DNA of 64,000 nt, taken from Rhodamnia argentea. Lineage: Eukaryota > Streptophyta > Magnoliopsida > Myrtales > Myrtaceae. The stretch's first letter is position 1. Each line of letters starts with the position of its first letter. The stretch spans positions 30,125,294-30,189,293 of the forward strand of contig NC_063155.1 of assembly GCF_020921035.1 (NCBI RefSeq), read 5' to 3'. Below, one piece after another: positions 11,501 to 22,869 of this stretch. A program made the position numbers and the translations under genes. The notes below the pieces were generated by a model. The model was not told the origin of the DNA and ran no database searches. It was given only the letters and a program-made list of their open reading frames with translations.

Positions 11501-12486
11501 AACACACCGATATCTTCACCTTTTCACACCGGCAATGCGTTTAGTTCTCGTTGATTTCAGCTTTTCTCAATGGAATAAGGCATGTGGTGCATGGAGAACT
11601 TTCAAATACGTCGATCGACAATTAGTATATATTTCAAACTTCTGGGATAGGTTCTTTGTCTTGGTAATTTGATGCTAATAGCTAACAACTTCAATCTCCA
11701 AGTTGTTTATTTAGTAGTTTCTTTCAACTTACAACCATCAAATTAGTGAAGTTTTGTTTCTGAAACCGTACACTAAAATTCTTAGTTACTTGATACATTC
11801 AATAGCTTAACAATACAAGTGCCTACTTCTATTGCTCGGGAAACTCACGGGCCTATCCTGTTAAGCAGCAAATGTGATTTTGCGTTTGGAGAAAACTGTA
11901 TCACTACCCTTCTCAACAATGATGACCAGTTGACACCAATTAAAGGGGTTCCATGAGACCATTAAACCTAATTGTCATAATAGCAAGCCAAAACCATGAA
12001 ATCAAGGCACATGAACACGTAATTGCATACTTGATCTTCAATATATTGTCCAAAAACACAGTGAAGGCTCAGAGCCCCCTCTATATTATGGCAAATCCAC
12101 CAGAACAACAAAATTCCTGAACCATGACCAGATAAAGATAGGGAAAAAAGGAAAATAGGGATAAACCTGAAGTTTATCTCATAAATATGCATCAACAAAT
12201 GGTTCCCTCATGCATAATGCAGTTAGTGACACCCCTTCTTGTGTCCAAGAGGTTCGCAGACTAAGGTCGGTGCCAACAAGTAGAACCAAATGGGTCACTT
12301 TCTAATTGACTTGGCCCTCTCCTGTCTATTATCTTAAATTATGTCCACATCTGCATGAAATTCTGCCATATAACACTGGCACTGTGCTCTCATATGGTAA
12401 TCCTAAATTGCACGATATTATCAGGGTTCCCTGATTCCATTATTCTCTCTATACTCTTCTAAGAAACAAGAAAAGACCTTCTACAA
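8592..12486. other. Long intergenic interval, no supported gene
   Basis: I see no gene I can support. A GA microsatellite lies at 8948-8977. Between about 9540 and 10840 there are several short open frames on both strands without recognisable motifs, possibly a decayed mobile-element remnant, but I cannot name it. The right end (12200-12486) is presumably the NAC promoter and leader. Confidence 0.3.
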
Positions 12487-13817
12487 ATGGAGAAAGAATC
12501 CACTTCAACCTTTCAATTTCCTCCAGGTTTTAGGTTCCACCCATCAGATGAAGAACTCATAATTCATTACCTGCAGAACAAGGTCACTTCGCTTCCGCTT
12601 CCAGCACTGGTGATTGCCGATATAGATCTGTACAAGTATAATCCATGGGAGCTACCCAGTCTGTTCTACACCATCTTCTTGTTTTACTTGTTTCATTTTA
12701 CTCCTTGAAACTTAAGACTGGCAATGCTGTATTCCTTGTTTCATGGCTTTTGGTTTTCTTTTCGTCCTAGCAGAGAAGGCTTTATTTGGGGAAGATGAGT
12801 GGTATTTCTTCAGTCCAAGAGATAGGAAATATCCAAATGGTGGAAGACCAAACAGGGCAGCAGCTTCTGGTTATTGGAAAGCAACAGGAATTGACAAGCC
12901 TATACTTGCTTCTGGGGAATCAAGGAGCATAGGAGTCAAGAAAGCTCTCGTCTTCTATACTGGTCGCCCAACAAAGTCGGTCAAGACAGATTGGATCATG
13001 AATGAATACAGGCTGCTCGACACAGCAATCAAGCCATCAAGGTTCAAAGGGTCCATGAGAGTAAGTGGGTACATCACTTCTATGACAACACAATGTCCAC
13101 AAACTATTTTTCTCCAAGATTTCATGCTACCATATGGCTTGGACAATAAAGAAGTTAATGTTCAATTATATTTACTTTCATGCATCATTAGAAGAGTGAA
13201 AGAAATATTGCCTGTTGTTGGCACAGCTGGATGATTGGGTGCTATGCAGAGTGCGACATAAAACAAAAGCACCTAAAAAGAACGTTGAAAACCAATATAG
13301 ACGATCACCTGAAGCATCAAGATACTCACCAAAGATTGAGGCCACACAACCTACATGCACATACTTCAATCCTCATATGACCATGGATCATCTGTTCAAA
13401 GATTGCCAAGTCATAGCATACCTGCTGGCTGGGAAAGATCCACCTGCCATGGAAGCCATCTCTGATATAACTGTCGAAGGCAGAAAGAATGGTAACAGTC
13501 TGAACTCAGTTTATCATGAAAGTTCTGATAATATAGATTCTCCCAGTACCGTGTATTCAACAAGCAATTGTGTCAACACATTAAAAAGGAAAGATTTTGG
13601 GGAGAATGAGTGTAACATTTGCACTAAGGACAGGAGGAAGCAAAACAAAAACAGAAGCAACGAGGATTCAATCGGCAAGACTGTAGCTGGTGATGATGCA
13701 AATGGGTACAGCCACATCCAGTATCAGGAGAACATCTTCAACATGATTCCACAAAATTCCATGATTGACTTCCAGGAACTTAATGATCTGGCATATATTA
13801 GACACTCGCAGCAATGA
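12487..13817 (+). CDS. NAC-domain transcription factor
   Basis: Three exons, 12487-12658, 12774-13060 and 13227-13817, give 349 residues. The N-terminal NAC domain (about residues 10-165) is intact: subdomain [58 protein letters not shown]...[37 protein letters not shown], and [17 protein letters not shown]. Intron positions are the two usual for NAC genes (after WELP and after GSMR). The C-terminal half is diverged and Ser/Asn-rich, as is normal for NAC activation regions, and no membrane segment is seen. It should bind CACG-core DNA as a dimer in the nucleus. Exon 2 has tandem acceptors (tagcag), so WELP-KK-ALF or WELP-TEK-ALF are both possible; the coordinates use the downstream AG. No miR164-like site was noticed. 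The exact NAC subgroup is not decided. Confidence 0.93.
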
Positions 13818-15542
13818 AGCACGTAATTGGCAGGACACGACTTTCCTGAAGGTGGTCATTTAGGAGGCAAAATCAGGGTATAGCATAAGTTGTAGATAAA
13901 GTACGCAGAAATGAGATCTGCAGCTCTACATTTGCATGTTAAATATATTTCTGTGATTATTATAATTGCATCATGAAACTGGAAGTGGATATATGTGCAA
14001 TGTAAGCTCGCTATATATGTTACCCAATAAAATGGTAATGTGATGATTGCAAGCAAACAGTTCCTGCTAGCACGTTGGAGGAGGGAAATGAAATAGACTA
14101 GAAAAAAGGACGCCAACTATTTGTTCGTAGATGCAGAAGATCTCGTACACTATTAGCAGTCTATTGTCAGAAGCCAAATTTAGCATCTGGCTATCTAGAC
14201 AATATATACTTGCCCACATCAATTATACTAAGGACTTAGGACACACCAATCACTGGCAACATCTGTCAGCTAGAGAAGAAAGGATCGAGAATCAGAAAAT
14301 ATCCGGGAGTCTTTTGGGTAAAGCTTGAAGCATACAAGTGATTTGGGTGAAGATGCTAAGTCTACTGCATTTATTGAAAATCATTAAGCATCTGGCTACA
14401 CTCCAATTCTATTGTTTCAACCAATTACAAATTTTATACTTATAAGATAATAAAGTACTTGCAGGAATGTGGGACAATGCTTCAACGCATGCAAAAATAT
14501 CAACCGTAGCTACCTGTAAGACATTCTATGTTCAATCTTTTTATGTTTCAACTATTAAGTTAAGAGAGAGAGAGAGAGAGAGAGAGTCGAGAAGGGAAGA
14601 ATGGGTTGGTTTTAACCTCACACTTTTTGTTGAACCATAAGAGCATTAATCATTACCCTTTTCAAATTATACCTCTCTATAGTCAAAGAAGCTCTCAAAT
14701 AATTATGTCAAACATATACAGGCTGTAAATAAGTAGTGAAATTGTAGTGCCCATTTTCTTTTCATGAATTTTACTTCTATGATCACTTCCACTTTCAGAC
14801 GGTCACTTTGATTTCTGTAAACTGAGGAGAAATAATAAATTGATGTCAGCTGTCTAAAATGAAATTTCCCAGATAGTAAGAGGAAGGAAGAAAGCACCGA
14901 GCCTTGCGTATGTTATGCATGGAAACCTTTTAGTCAATATCTTAATGACAGCAAGGTCTTGGATCACCCAATGTGGACCAAGTCACCGGTCGATAAAGCA
15001 GTCATCTTTAATGAGAAATGAGTAAATTAAGAATCATCAGTCTAATTTCTCTCAGCCCTATGCCTACTTACAAGCACACAGCAAGACACCAAGTAACTGA
15101 GTGGTCAATGACTCAAGCTATTACAATATTTTCAGAATAAACACCAGCATATCTAGTTAAGGTCTCAAAGGACGGAAGTAAAATACCACATTTAAAGGAA
15201 AAATTCAATCACTTTGTGTTCCTGCTATGAGTGCGTAGAAACTCGGACAAAGCAGAATGAACCAAGTTCCAGTTGTTGAGAAATCCATTATTTTCTTTAA
15301 TTTGAGAAGAGTGAAGTCAGACCAAGAGAGAATTGCAAACAACTACGAGCCTCTCCTTCTTATCATCCAGGGACTAAATTTTATGACAAGAGTATCATTT
15401 TCGGCCGAACTTTAGGTGTAAGTGTATCAAATGGTACTAAGGATGGGAACAGACTAATCATTTCAAGACATTAATTTGTTGAATTGCATCTGGGAAACCC
15501 AAAGTTCCAAAAATAACAATTAATACAACATTCTTCTAAAGA
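13818..15542. other. Convergent intergenic interval
   Basis: This lies between the NAC stop codon and the proposed stop of the unrecognised minus-strand gene. It contains a GA microsatellite at 14563-14586 and AT-rich sequence. No coding region is supported. Confidence 0.3.
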
Positions 15543-18500
15543 TTAGGGCAAAAGGCCCAGCTTTATGGGCCTCATAACATTTTTTTGACAATCAGGTATA
15601 GCTTTTCTACACGATAATGCACAAGTAACTATCTCATCTTCTGTTTCAAAGTCAGTTACAACTTTTCTGCACATGAGTACCCAAGTCACTAGAGCACCTT
15701 CTGTTTCACCCTGATAATTTGAAATTGACAAATTTGTGGACAGTTAATGAAGTTGCCCATCCAACTATGAAACAAATTGCAAGGAGCAAATTGTTTAGCA
15801 GTGAGATATGATTAATTGAAATGACAGGCAACCTCATTGACAAGCCACAGTTAACTATGCATCCAATCCTCCCAATATGGCATTGAGACCATGTTCCTGT
15901 GGGACATTTCACAAAACAAATCACTAGTGCACCATTATAGAAAAATACTTATGATTGAACTGATCGGCCATTGCCAAAGAGAAAGACAGACAAAACAAAT
16001 AGCAAAAAAAGGTCAAGATGCTTACATACCCTGATTCATCTTCCATACCTCAGATTGATGCTTAATTGAGTTGATTTCAGTACTTGAAAAAGAAGTCATC
16101 GTTAACATCTCGCTGATGTTCATATTTGAACAGGCAACAAATGCCATCAATAGGTACGGATACATACAGCAACTGCATCTCGGAATGAGCAAAGCTAGTC
16201 TCATTGTCCGAGGAGTTCAGATATTTCTGCAAGGTACCAACTGTGTCAAAACCGTTCTGCTCTGCATTATGTTGTGTCTGGAATTGGTCAGCTGCTTCTC
16301 ATTAGATAAGTTTCCTGCATATTGATAGGTTCAGAAACAATTCTATCTTAAAAGGAAGAATTAACAAGATCTCAGAAATGAGGACTGAGGTCTCTAGCAC
16401 TGAAGTTCTAGCAATGTTAACCAAGCCACCAACTTCAGTCCCTTAACACACATGAACATGCTAATAGGATGACAATCATAGAAAAATTGTCTCTCAGTTT
16501 TCAGGGATTTCATTATTCTGTTTCTTTCCTAATTAGGAAAGTGATTCATGGTTCAGTTCAGTGTTTCTATCTCCTTTCAATAGTTGAATTGATGACGCTC
16601 TTAGCCCATTCTATTGCATAAATTTATTAATATGCAAACAACACAAGAAAATCTGAGTGTAGATGTCACCTACAGGTAAGATCAGTGAACTTCGGTCTCA
16701 TAAACTGAGGAACTTCTTTCCAGGAATTATGATGACAGAATATCGAACTTGGAATGAAAGCCAAGTCTATTAAAGGAATGGCCATAAACGTGACTAATCT
16801 GCACTCAATCTTCCATTCTTAATGACTGGAGACTTCCACATGCAGTGTAGCTACCTTTCACAAGGCAGGGCAGCTTAGAATCAACTACAACTCCCCATTT
16901 CCATAAAACCTTCTTTCACCCAAGTGAATAGGTAGACGATCTAGTTTTCGTTCTTACCTTCTTCCTTCTTTCATACTTTATCTTACAGGTGAAGATCATT
17001 TACCCCTTATTACAGCTCTTCAACAGAAAGTTCCCCATTAATGAACTGGAGAGTTCAAACTTAGTGTGAATAAAGAGACTTCCTTCTCAAGTGGTTTTGA
17101 ATTTCTTGATATTTGTAACCGATCATACTGGAAAATGACTTAGGCTCAACCATGATAAGAGAACATTAGATGTTACATTTCAGACAATGTCAAGCAATGA
17201 CTGAGCAAGATAAGCAACAGTGAATCGTGAGCAGCAGCTGACCTCGATTAGATAGTATACATCACTGTGAAGCAGAGCAGCTGGGTGGTGTCTACAGATT
17301 GCAAGATCTCCCCAATGAAGCAGTGAAGTGGAGTCATTCGAAACATGAGGGACTAGAAACTTTCCATCGCTGAAGTAGTTCAGATAAGTTCTTCCAACAG
17401 ATAACTTGCATAGGACATTGATTATACACAATGATAAGAAATCTAAAGATCTTAATCGGAGATAACATTTATCATGAATCGCTTATGGTGCATTGACATC
17501 TGCCACCCGTATTGGCAAGAACAGGAACTTTTGGAACTAATAATGGATATGGACCAATAAGTTGTCCCTTCCACAGAAAAGTATGCTGTGGAGAAATAGA
17601 CTTTCTTCTTCTGGCCATTTGATCCTAAGAATCCTCATGCTCTTTTGTCCCTTCCTTACCAATGTTTTGTGATTTACCAGTTATGTAGCTATTCACCTAG
17701 TTTTCTTCTAGATTCTTCTAAAACCTCTTTTTATCCAGTTGAAATTTGTCTCATCTAAGCCAGCCTTCTTGCAATCACATCCTTGTGGAGGCCATCCATT
17801 CTCTCCAAATCATGTAGATAAAATGACAAGCTCACACATGTAAAAATCAATTCTGAAGCAATGAGTTCTTGGAGAAACCAGAAAATTAGGACAAGTGAAA
17901 CTATAAATAGGCATTCTCTGAATATTTAAATATTAAACCACACCTTCCTTATTTGCCTCCTCAATTACATATTTTCACGCTTCGGGCTTAGGTCAAAAGT
18001 CCAGCCTACGCATGAGTGGGTTTGTTAAACTTTTTAGATATTAAACCACGCCTTCATATAACAACTTGAACTTGTAGAATAATTGGCAGTGGTCCACAAA
18101 ATCTCACATGAAATCAAAGCAGGAGGTCACATCTTCATCTAACGGCTTAATTTTTTTATATAGTTGGCACAAAATCTCACATAATATGAGAGCAGATAGT
18201 CCCGGGTTCGAATCTTTCCATCTATTTGCCTTCTCAATGAAATATCTCCATGCAAAATGTTCGAACTTAGCATGAGAGAGAGTGATAGAATATCTAAATA
18301 TTAAACCACACATTCCGCCAAAATCCAGCCTACACGTGAGGGAATTGTTAGATTATTTAAATATTAAAGCACGTCTTCATCTATCAATTTAAGCTTTTAG
18401 AACGGCCGACAGTGGTCCCACAAAATCTCATAGAACTTAACCTGATAGTATTCATCAACAGGCTCAACAATGAAGTTCCTCCAGGATACATCTTGACAAC

Positions 18501-18869
18501 TGAAACACGGAGAATATGACAGCAAGCTCAACAACGTAGCACACGAGAAACAAAACGTCATAATTTTGAGGAACGCAATCTACGTACGCAGGGAAACAGA
18601 TAGAATTGATAGCGAAACTTTGTCCTAGGACACTTTCGTTTCCATAGCCCTGTCAGACGTCGAAAGAAAGTTCAATAACCAGCTTCAAAAGCATCGCCTC
18701 CAGGACTAACGTCACAATATGCGAAGCATAAGCGGCGACATAAACTCGACAGAGCATAAACCTAAGGGGAATCCGAGCCGGAATTTCAAAAAACCCAAGC
18801 GAGCTTTGCGTACCTAGGATCGGCAGTAGAGCATCCGATGATCGTGATTTTGGCTTCTACGAGCTTCAT
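15543..18869 (-). CDS. Unrecognised nine-exon candidate gene
   Basis: I do not recognise this protein. A phase-consistent minus-strand model joins exons 18869-18814, 18499-18442, 17404-17243, 17045-17014, 16798-16674, 16291-16168, 16112-16030, 15896-15856 and 15710-15543 into 282 codons plus stop. All introns have GT-AG ends; the better sites include AG|GTACGC, CAG|GTTAAG, CT|GTATGT and G|GTATGT donors. Coding-looking segments include MKLVEAKITIIGCSTADP, QDVSWRNFIVEPVDEYYQ, YLNYFSDGKFLVPHVSND, HSDVYYLIE|FINGELSVEE and NSWKEVPQFMRPKFTDL. There is no signal peptide and no clear membrane segment. Weak points are the acceptor of exon 3 (gcaag), a very short 55-nt intron between exons 6 and 7, and the last two junctions. 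If the exon 6 frame is not spliced it ends at 16077. The first five exons are the best supported. The intron between exons 2 and 3 hosts a repeat cluster. Confidence 0.45.
15588..15707 (-). repeat. 60-bp tandem duplication (two units)
   Basis: Two adjacent 60-bp units (15648-15707 and 15588-15647) both begin GAAACAGAAG on the minus strand and share the GAAAAG core. They stay in frame and encode two 20-residue copies, ETEGALVTWV... and ETEDEIVTCA.... They fall in the proposed last exon of the unrecognised gene. Confidence 0.75.
17925..18430. repeat. Cluster of four partial copies of a TATTAAACCAC-type repeat
   Basis: The phrase TATTAAA(C/G)CAC(A/G)(C/T)(C/A)TTC recurs at about 17931, 18040, 18299 and 18363. 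It is followed variably by 'gtagaat..ggcagtggtcc(c)acaaaatctca'. One unit carries gtcccgggttcgaatc (about 18200), which resembles a tRNA B box, so a SINE-related origin is possible but unproved. The cluster lies in an intron of the unrecognised gene model. Confidence 0.55.
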
Positions 18870-19100
18870 GTTCGCAACGGGCGAACAGATTATATGAACA
18901 TTTCACGTTGAGGAACTGAAATCGACCTGAGTTTATAAAGCAGCCGAAGCACGAAGGCATCGTCTCCATGGACACTGAGGTCGATTGCTCTCTGCGAATG
19001 GCGTCGATCCGGAAAGAGATGAGAGCTCGTTCGCTTCTGTACAGAAGTGCAATTGTGAGATGAACCCGGCCATTCAAATGCTTTCGGCGGACTCCGAAAC
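18870..19100 (-). promoter_or_regulatory. Putative leader and promoter of the unrecognised gene
   Basis: This is the region just 5' of the proposed start codon at 18869 on the minus strand. It is GC-richer than its surroundings and ends at a MITE insertion (target site 19101-19108). No motif is assigned. Confidence 0.25.
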
Positions 19101-19108
19101 TTAGGCCT

Positions 19109-19695
19109 GGGAAATTATAAAAATAAAAAAAAAAAGAACATAAAATGAATTTTATTTTAAATAAAAGTCCAAAGTACTTTTGTTATCTCAAAGAACGGTC
19201 TCAAGTGTATATTATTTCAAATATGGACTTGAAATAACTATATTAGTCTCAAAAAAGGTCTGAGTTACTTTAGTTAGAGGCATTTTGATAATTTACTATT
19301 TTTTGAAAATATCTTAAAAAAAGAAAAAGAATGCGGATGAAAGGTTTATCGACCTCCGACGGCCATAGTCGCCGCCCCACCACCGGTGGTGGGGCGGCGG
19401 CCATAGGTGAGAGGCCAGTCCTTTTGTCTGTTTTCTTCTTCTTCTTTTTTAAAAAATTCTGTTTTGCTTTTTGGTTTTAATTTAATTTAACAAAAAATTA
19501 TGTTGAATTTATAATTTTCTAAAAATGCCCTTGATCGGTTGGAAAATTTGAACGGCCGGCCAGCCGGTCGGTGAGGTCAAGCCCTTATTTGAAACAACCA
19601 CAGCCACTTCAAGCTCTTATTTGAAACAATCATAGTTATTTCGGACCCTTATTTGAAAAAATAAGGGCACTTGGGCCCTTTTTTGAAATTTTTCC
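19109..19695. mobile_element. Non-autonomous DNA transposon (hAT-like MITE), copy 1, with 8-bp target duplication
   Basis: This 587-bp element is flanked by the direct repeat TTAGGCCT (19101-19108 and 19696-19703). The ends are inverted (GGGAAATTATAAAAAT; right end reverse complement GGAAAAATTTC). The right subterminal part repeats a CCCTTATTTGAAA-like unit several times. A perfect 30-bp palindrome lies in the centre. No transposase is encoded. The 8-bp duplication suggests the hAT superfamily, but the ends do not show the usual CAG start. Confidence 0.78.
19370..19399. repeat. Perfect 30-bp GC-rich palindrome
   Basis: CGCCGCCCCACCACC is followed at once by its exact reverse complement, so the centre of the MITE can form a spacer-free hairpin. 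The sister element has a less perfect equivalent near 21500. Confidence 0.9.
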
Positions 19696-19719
19696 TTAGG
19701 CCTATTACCTTTCTAGCCG

Positions 19720-20195
19720 AATTACATAAACAATCTTTAAACTTTAAACTTTAACCCGATGTGCATTGTGGTGCAGTCATAAACTTTTGATTCGCTTAAC
19801 ATGATCTATACACTTTTGCCATATATGCAGCTTTGTCCTTGAATTTTAATTTATTCAATGTCATCTCTAAAATTTTGCTAAATGTTCAATTTCATCTCGG
19901 ATTATACAAAAGTATTATTTGTTATCCTTCCATGAATTCTTATTTTTTTTAATCATTTTTATCTTTTCATTAATTCAAATTGAGGAATAACATTGAGTAT
20001 TTTCATATAACCCAAAAACTAATTTAAACATGTATCAAAACTTTAAGAACTGAACAAATTAAACATTTAGGGACAACATTGCATATTTGACAAAAGTTTA
20101 GATAGCACATTGAATAAATTATAACATCAAGGACTACGGTGGACATTGGATAAAAGCTCATAGCTATTTGTGTCATTTTCCCTAGTTACTACAAA
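19720..20195. repeat. Foldback element of the 'ccttaaactttaatttgttcaatgtgg' family, complete
   Basis: The left arm (aattacataaacaatctttaaac...gatgtgcattgtggt) is the inverted counterpart of the right arm (accg/tacggtggacattgg...ttgtgtcatt). It is non-coding. Related sequences lie at 20775-21000 and 36629-36946. Confidence 0.55.
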
Positions 20196-20774
20196 AACTT
20201 TTTCTGTTGCGGTGATATCTTCAACAACACAACCTAAGACTCAAACAAGAGTGCGTAACCTTTTAAATTGCCACCCTTGCAGTGCGATGTTTCAAACTTA
20301 CCAAGAAGATGGAGACAAATAGCATCTCATTGTATCATTGTATTCCTTCCATAACCACAAGGTCCTCACCTGTAATCCAAAGTTCCTGTTTTTAAAGGAA
20401 AAAAAAACAATCTAGGTGCTTGTCTTAGCCGGACAGTGCTTGTTTAGGAAAAAAAAAAAATGTGTGATTTCAATGTTGAGGAAAGAACATGAATTTGATA
20501 TTAAGATAGAAGTGGAGGCTACAAAGGTGCCGGTGGTAGCCATCACTAAAGTTCCACAAAGTGAGAGTAAGATGGGCCGATACGTAAAAGTAAATTGTTT
20601 GTTTTTTTTATATATATTTGAAAAGCATTATAAACATGTCACGATATGAAAAGTTGTGTCAAATTAGTACAATAATATAAAATTATGAATTTTTTTTCGT
20701 GCATATAATTAGATCAAGACTACTAATACATCCAAAAGCAAACCATCCGTGCCTTGGTAAGGAAGCTCACAAAA
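20196..20774. other. Between repeats, no supported gene
   Basis: AT-rich sequence with poly(A) runs (about 20399-20407 and 20450-20460). No gene or clear repeat boundary is seen. Confidence 0.3.
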
Positions 20775-21000
20775 ATACTAAGATAGTTCTGACTTGAGAT
20801 AATGACATAAATTAACTCTAAATTGTGACTCGATGTATAATGTGATCTTTAAACTTTTAATTTGACCAATATGGTCCATGAACTTTAATCCAATGTGCGA
20901 TGTGGATCCTGAACTTTCATTTTGTTCAATGTAGTTCTCGAATTTTTGGAACATATTCAATTTGATCCTTGAAAAGATGTTCAATATAGTCCAAGCTTTT
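20775..21000. repeat. Single arm of the foldback family seen at 19720-20195
   Basis: Phrases such as 'gatgtataatgtgatctttaaacttttaatttg' and 'caatgtgcgatgtgg' match one arm of that family. The opposite arm is not seen, so this is a partial copy. Confidence 0.5.
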
Positions 21001-21235
21001 TCAAGCCCAAAAACCTTTTTTCCACTCTATCGGTTCTTGATTGCTGCTCAGGGCCCTATTAATTGTAGGGATCGTCTTCAAGTGTGCTAGTAACTTGTTG
21101 ATGAAAAAAAACCCGTTGTCTAAGTAACATATCATAATTATACCATCTTTCTTTTACAGCGTACTAATTCAGAAAATCATCATTTTTTTTTGCATTTGAT
21201 GATTCTAGTTAAAGAGAACCCTTAGCATAAGAAAT

Positions 21236-21971
21236 AGGAAAATAAAAGCCCGAAGTGCTCTCATTTTTTTAAATAAGGCATGAAGTGGATATTGTTTAAA
21301 TAAATACATAAAGTAGTCATATCAATCTTAAAAAAAAGACCTCTCGCTAGTTGATTAGGAGCATTTTTGTCATTTACCTTTTTTTTTGTATTTAGTTTTT
21401 TTTTCTTTGTTTATTCCTCTTTCAGTTTTCTAAAAATTAAAAAAACTAAAAAAAGAAAAGCACGTAGGCGGGAGAGGCTGCCTCCCGCTTGTGGACAATG
21501 CCCCACCGCTGGTGGGGTGGCAACGATTGTCGTGGAGGTCAATGGCGCCTCGGCGGGGGCCGACGATCCGAGAGAGGGCGGTCGACAACCCTCACCCGGA
21601 TTTTGGAAAAGATGCGACCCTCTCCCGGTCGTGTCGGTGGGGTTGCCGGCAACCCCAACAACAACCACAAGCGGGAGGACTATGTTTCCTTTTTTATTTT
21701 TATTTTTTTGTATTTTAGTTTTTATTTAGTTTTTAATTTAATTTAACTAAAAATTGAATTAAAATTGTATTTTGATGAAAATGCCCCTAATTACCAAAAT
21801 ATTTAGCCGAAAGACCAGCGAGGTGAGGCCCTTATTTGAAACAGACATAATCACTTCAAGCCCTTATTTGAAATAAAGAGACAACTTCAAGCTCTTATTT
21901 GAAACAATAACTACTTCAAACCCTTATTTGAGAAAATGATGGCACTTTGAGCCTTTAATTGGAATTTTCCC
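21236..21971. mobile_element. Non-autonomous DNA transposon (hAT-like MITE), copy 2, with 8-bp target duplication
   Basis: This 736-bp sister of 19109-19695 is flanked by TAAGAAAT (21228-21235 and 21972-21979). Inverted ends are AGGAAAATAAAAGCC and, on the other strand, GGGAAAATTCC. It shares the left block ('ttaggagcatttttgtcatttac') and the right array of repeated cttcaa(g/a)cccttatttgaaa units. The GC-rich centre opens frames on both strands that are not protein-like. Confidence 0.75.
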
Positions 21972-21979
21972 TAAGAAAT

Positions 21980-22869
21980 CTTTTGATTTCCAAATCAACG
22001 ATCAATTATACATAAAGAAAATAAAAGACATAGCATTGAAAATTCATATTTTTCCTATTTGTGATTGCTTAAGAAACGTTCGGAGGATCAATCAAGAAAA
22101 TTCTTATTTGATATAGCCATTTGTTTAGGAAAATTTGAATGAACATTGTCAAGTTAGTGTAGAGCATTGACTAAGAAATATTCCTAGTTGCATGATTTTT
22201 GCAAAACTTGATACCTCAATGATGGAAATGCTTGCATAACGGTCACACTGCTCAATGACAGTGCGACCGTGCTATGCAAGCCACAATAAGATTTTCACAA
22301 TACCCTTTTTTTTTTACTTCTATTGAGCAGTGGACGGTTATGATAGCCGCTCCTTTTTATGAATTCGTTAAATTTTACACAATGAAGAGAGCTTTGTTAT
22401 AAAAAGTCAGAACTAAGGAAATTTGACAATAAAAAGAAACAAAAATGCATTATAAAAATAAATGGGATCTTATTTCCAATAAAGATTTCGAATAATTTTA
22501 TTGACATTAGTGTTCTCTGACCAAGAAAAAATCTCAGTCGAGGAAAATAAAAGGAAAAAAGACAGGAATTGAATATGGGGACCAAACTATCACATTGATG
22601 TTCTGGTGAACCAGTGATAAGCAACAGCAAATTATACGAATTCTTGAAGTAACAAGTGCAAAAAAAATAGGAAGAAATGGAAAGATACAAAAGCTGGTAA
22701 CTTTCATTACCAGTTTGTAAGCGATTCTCTTCTTTCTCTCTATGTACGAGGGGATGCAAACCCGTGGCTCATCTCTCCTTTTTTTCCTATTGAATCCCAC
22801 CGTAGTCAAGTAACAATGCCGAGATCACGACCCCGGATCCGCTCACGCCGAACTCGTTCTCTTATCGAA
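21980..22869. other. Intergenic between the MITE block and the MLO gene
   Basis: No gene is supported. The right half should contain the 3' untranslated region of the minus-strand MLO gene, whose stop codon is at 22870-22872. Confidence 0.3.

Noticed and set aside
16077-16168. Unspliced continuation of exon 6 of the unrecognised gene, ending ...NDDFFFKY
   Set aside because: It reads well and avoids a 55-nt intron, so it remains an alternative end. I preferred splicing because the GTATGT donor and catcag acceptor restore phase for three more exons.
17470-17580. Possible extra exon HTFLWKGQLIGPYPLLVPKV on the minus strand
   Set aside because: It has a good acceptor and a protein-like reading, but no donor restores the phase needed by the next exon.
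21367-21746. Overlapping open frames in the centre of the second MITE
   Set aside because: They lie wholly inside a non-autonomous element, occur on both strands, and have no transposase features.
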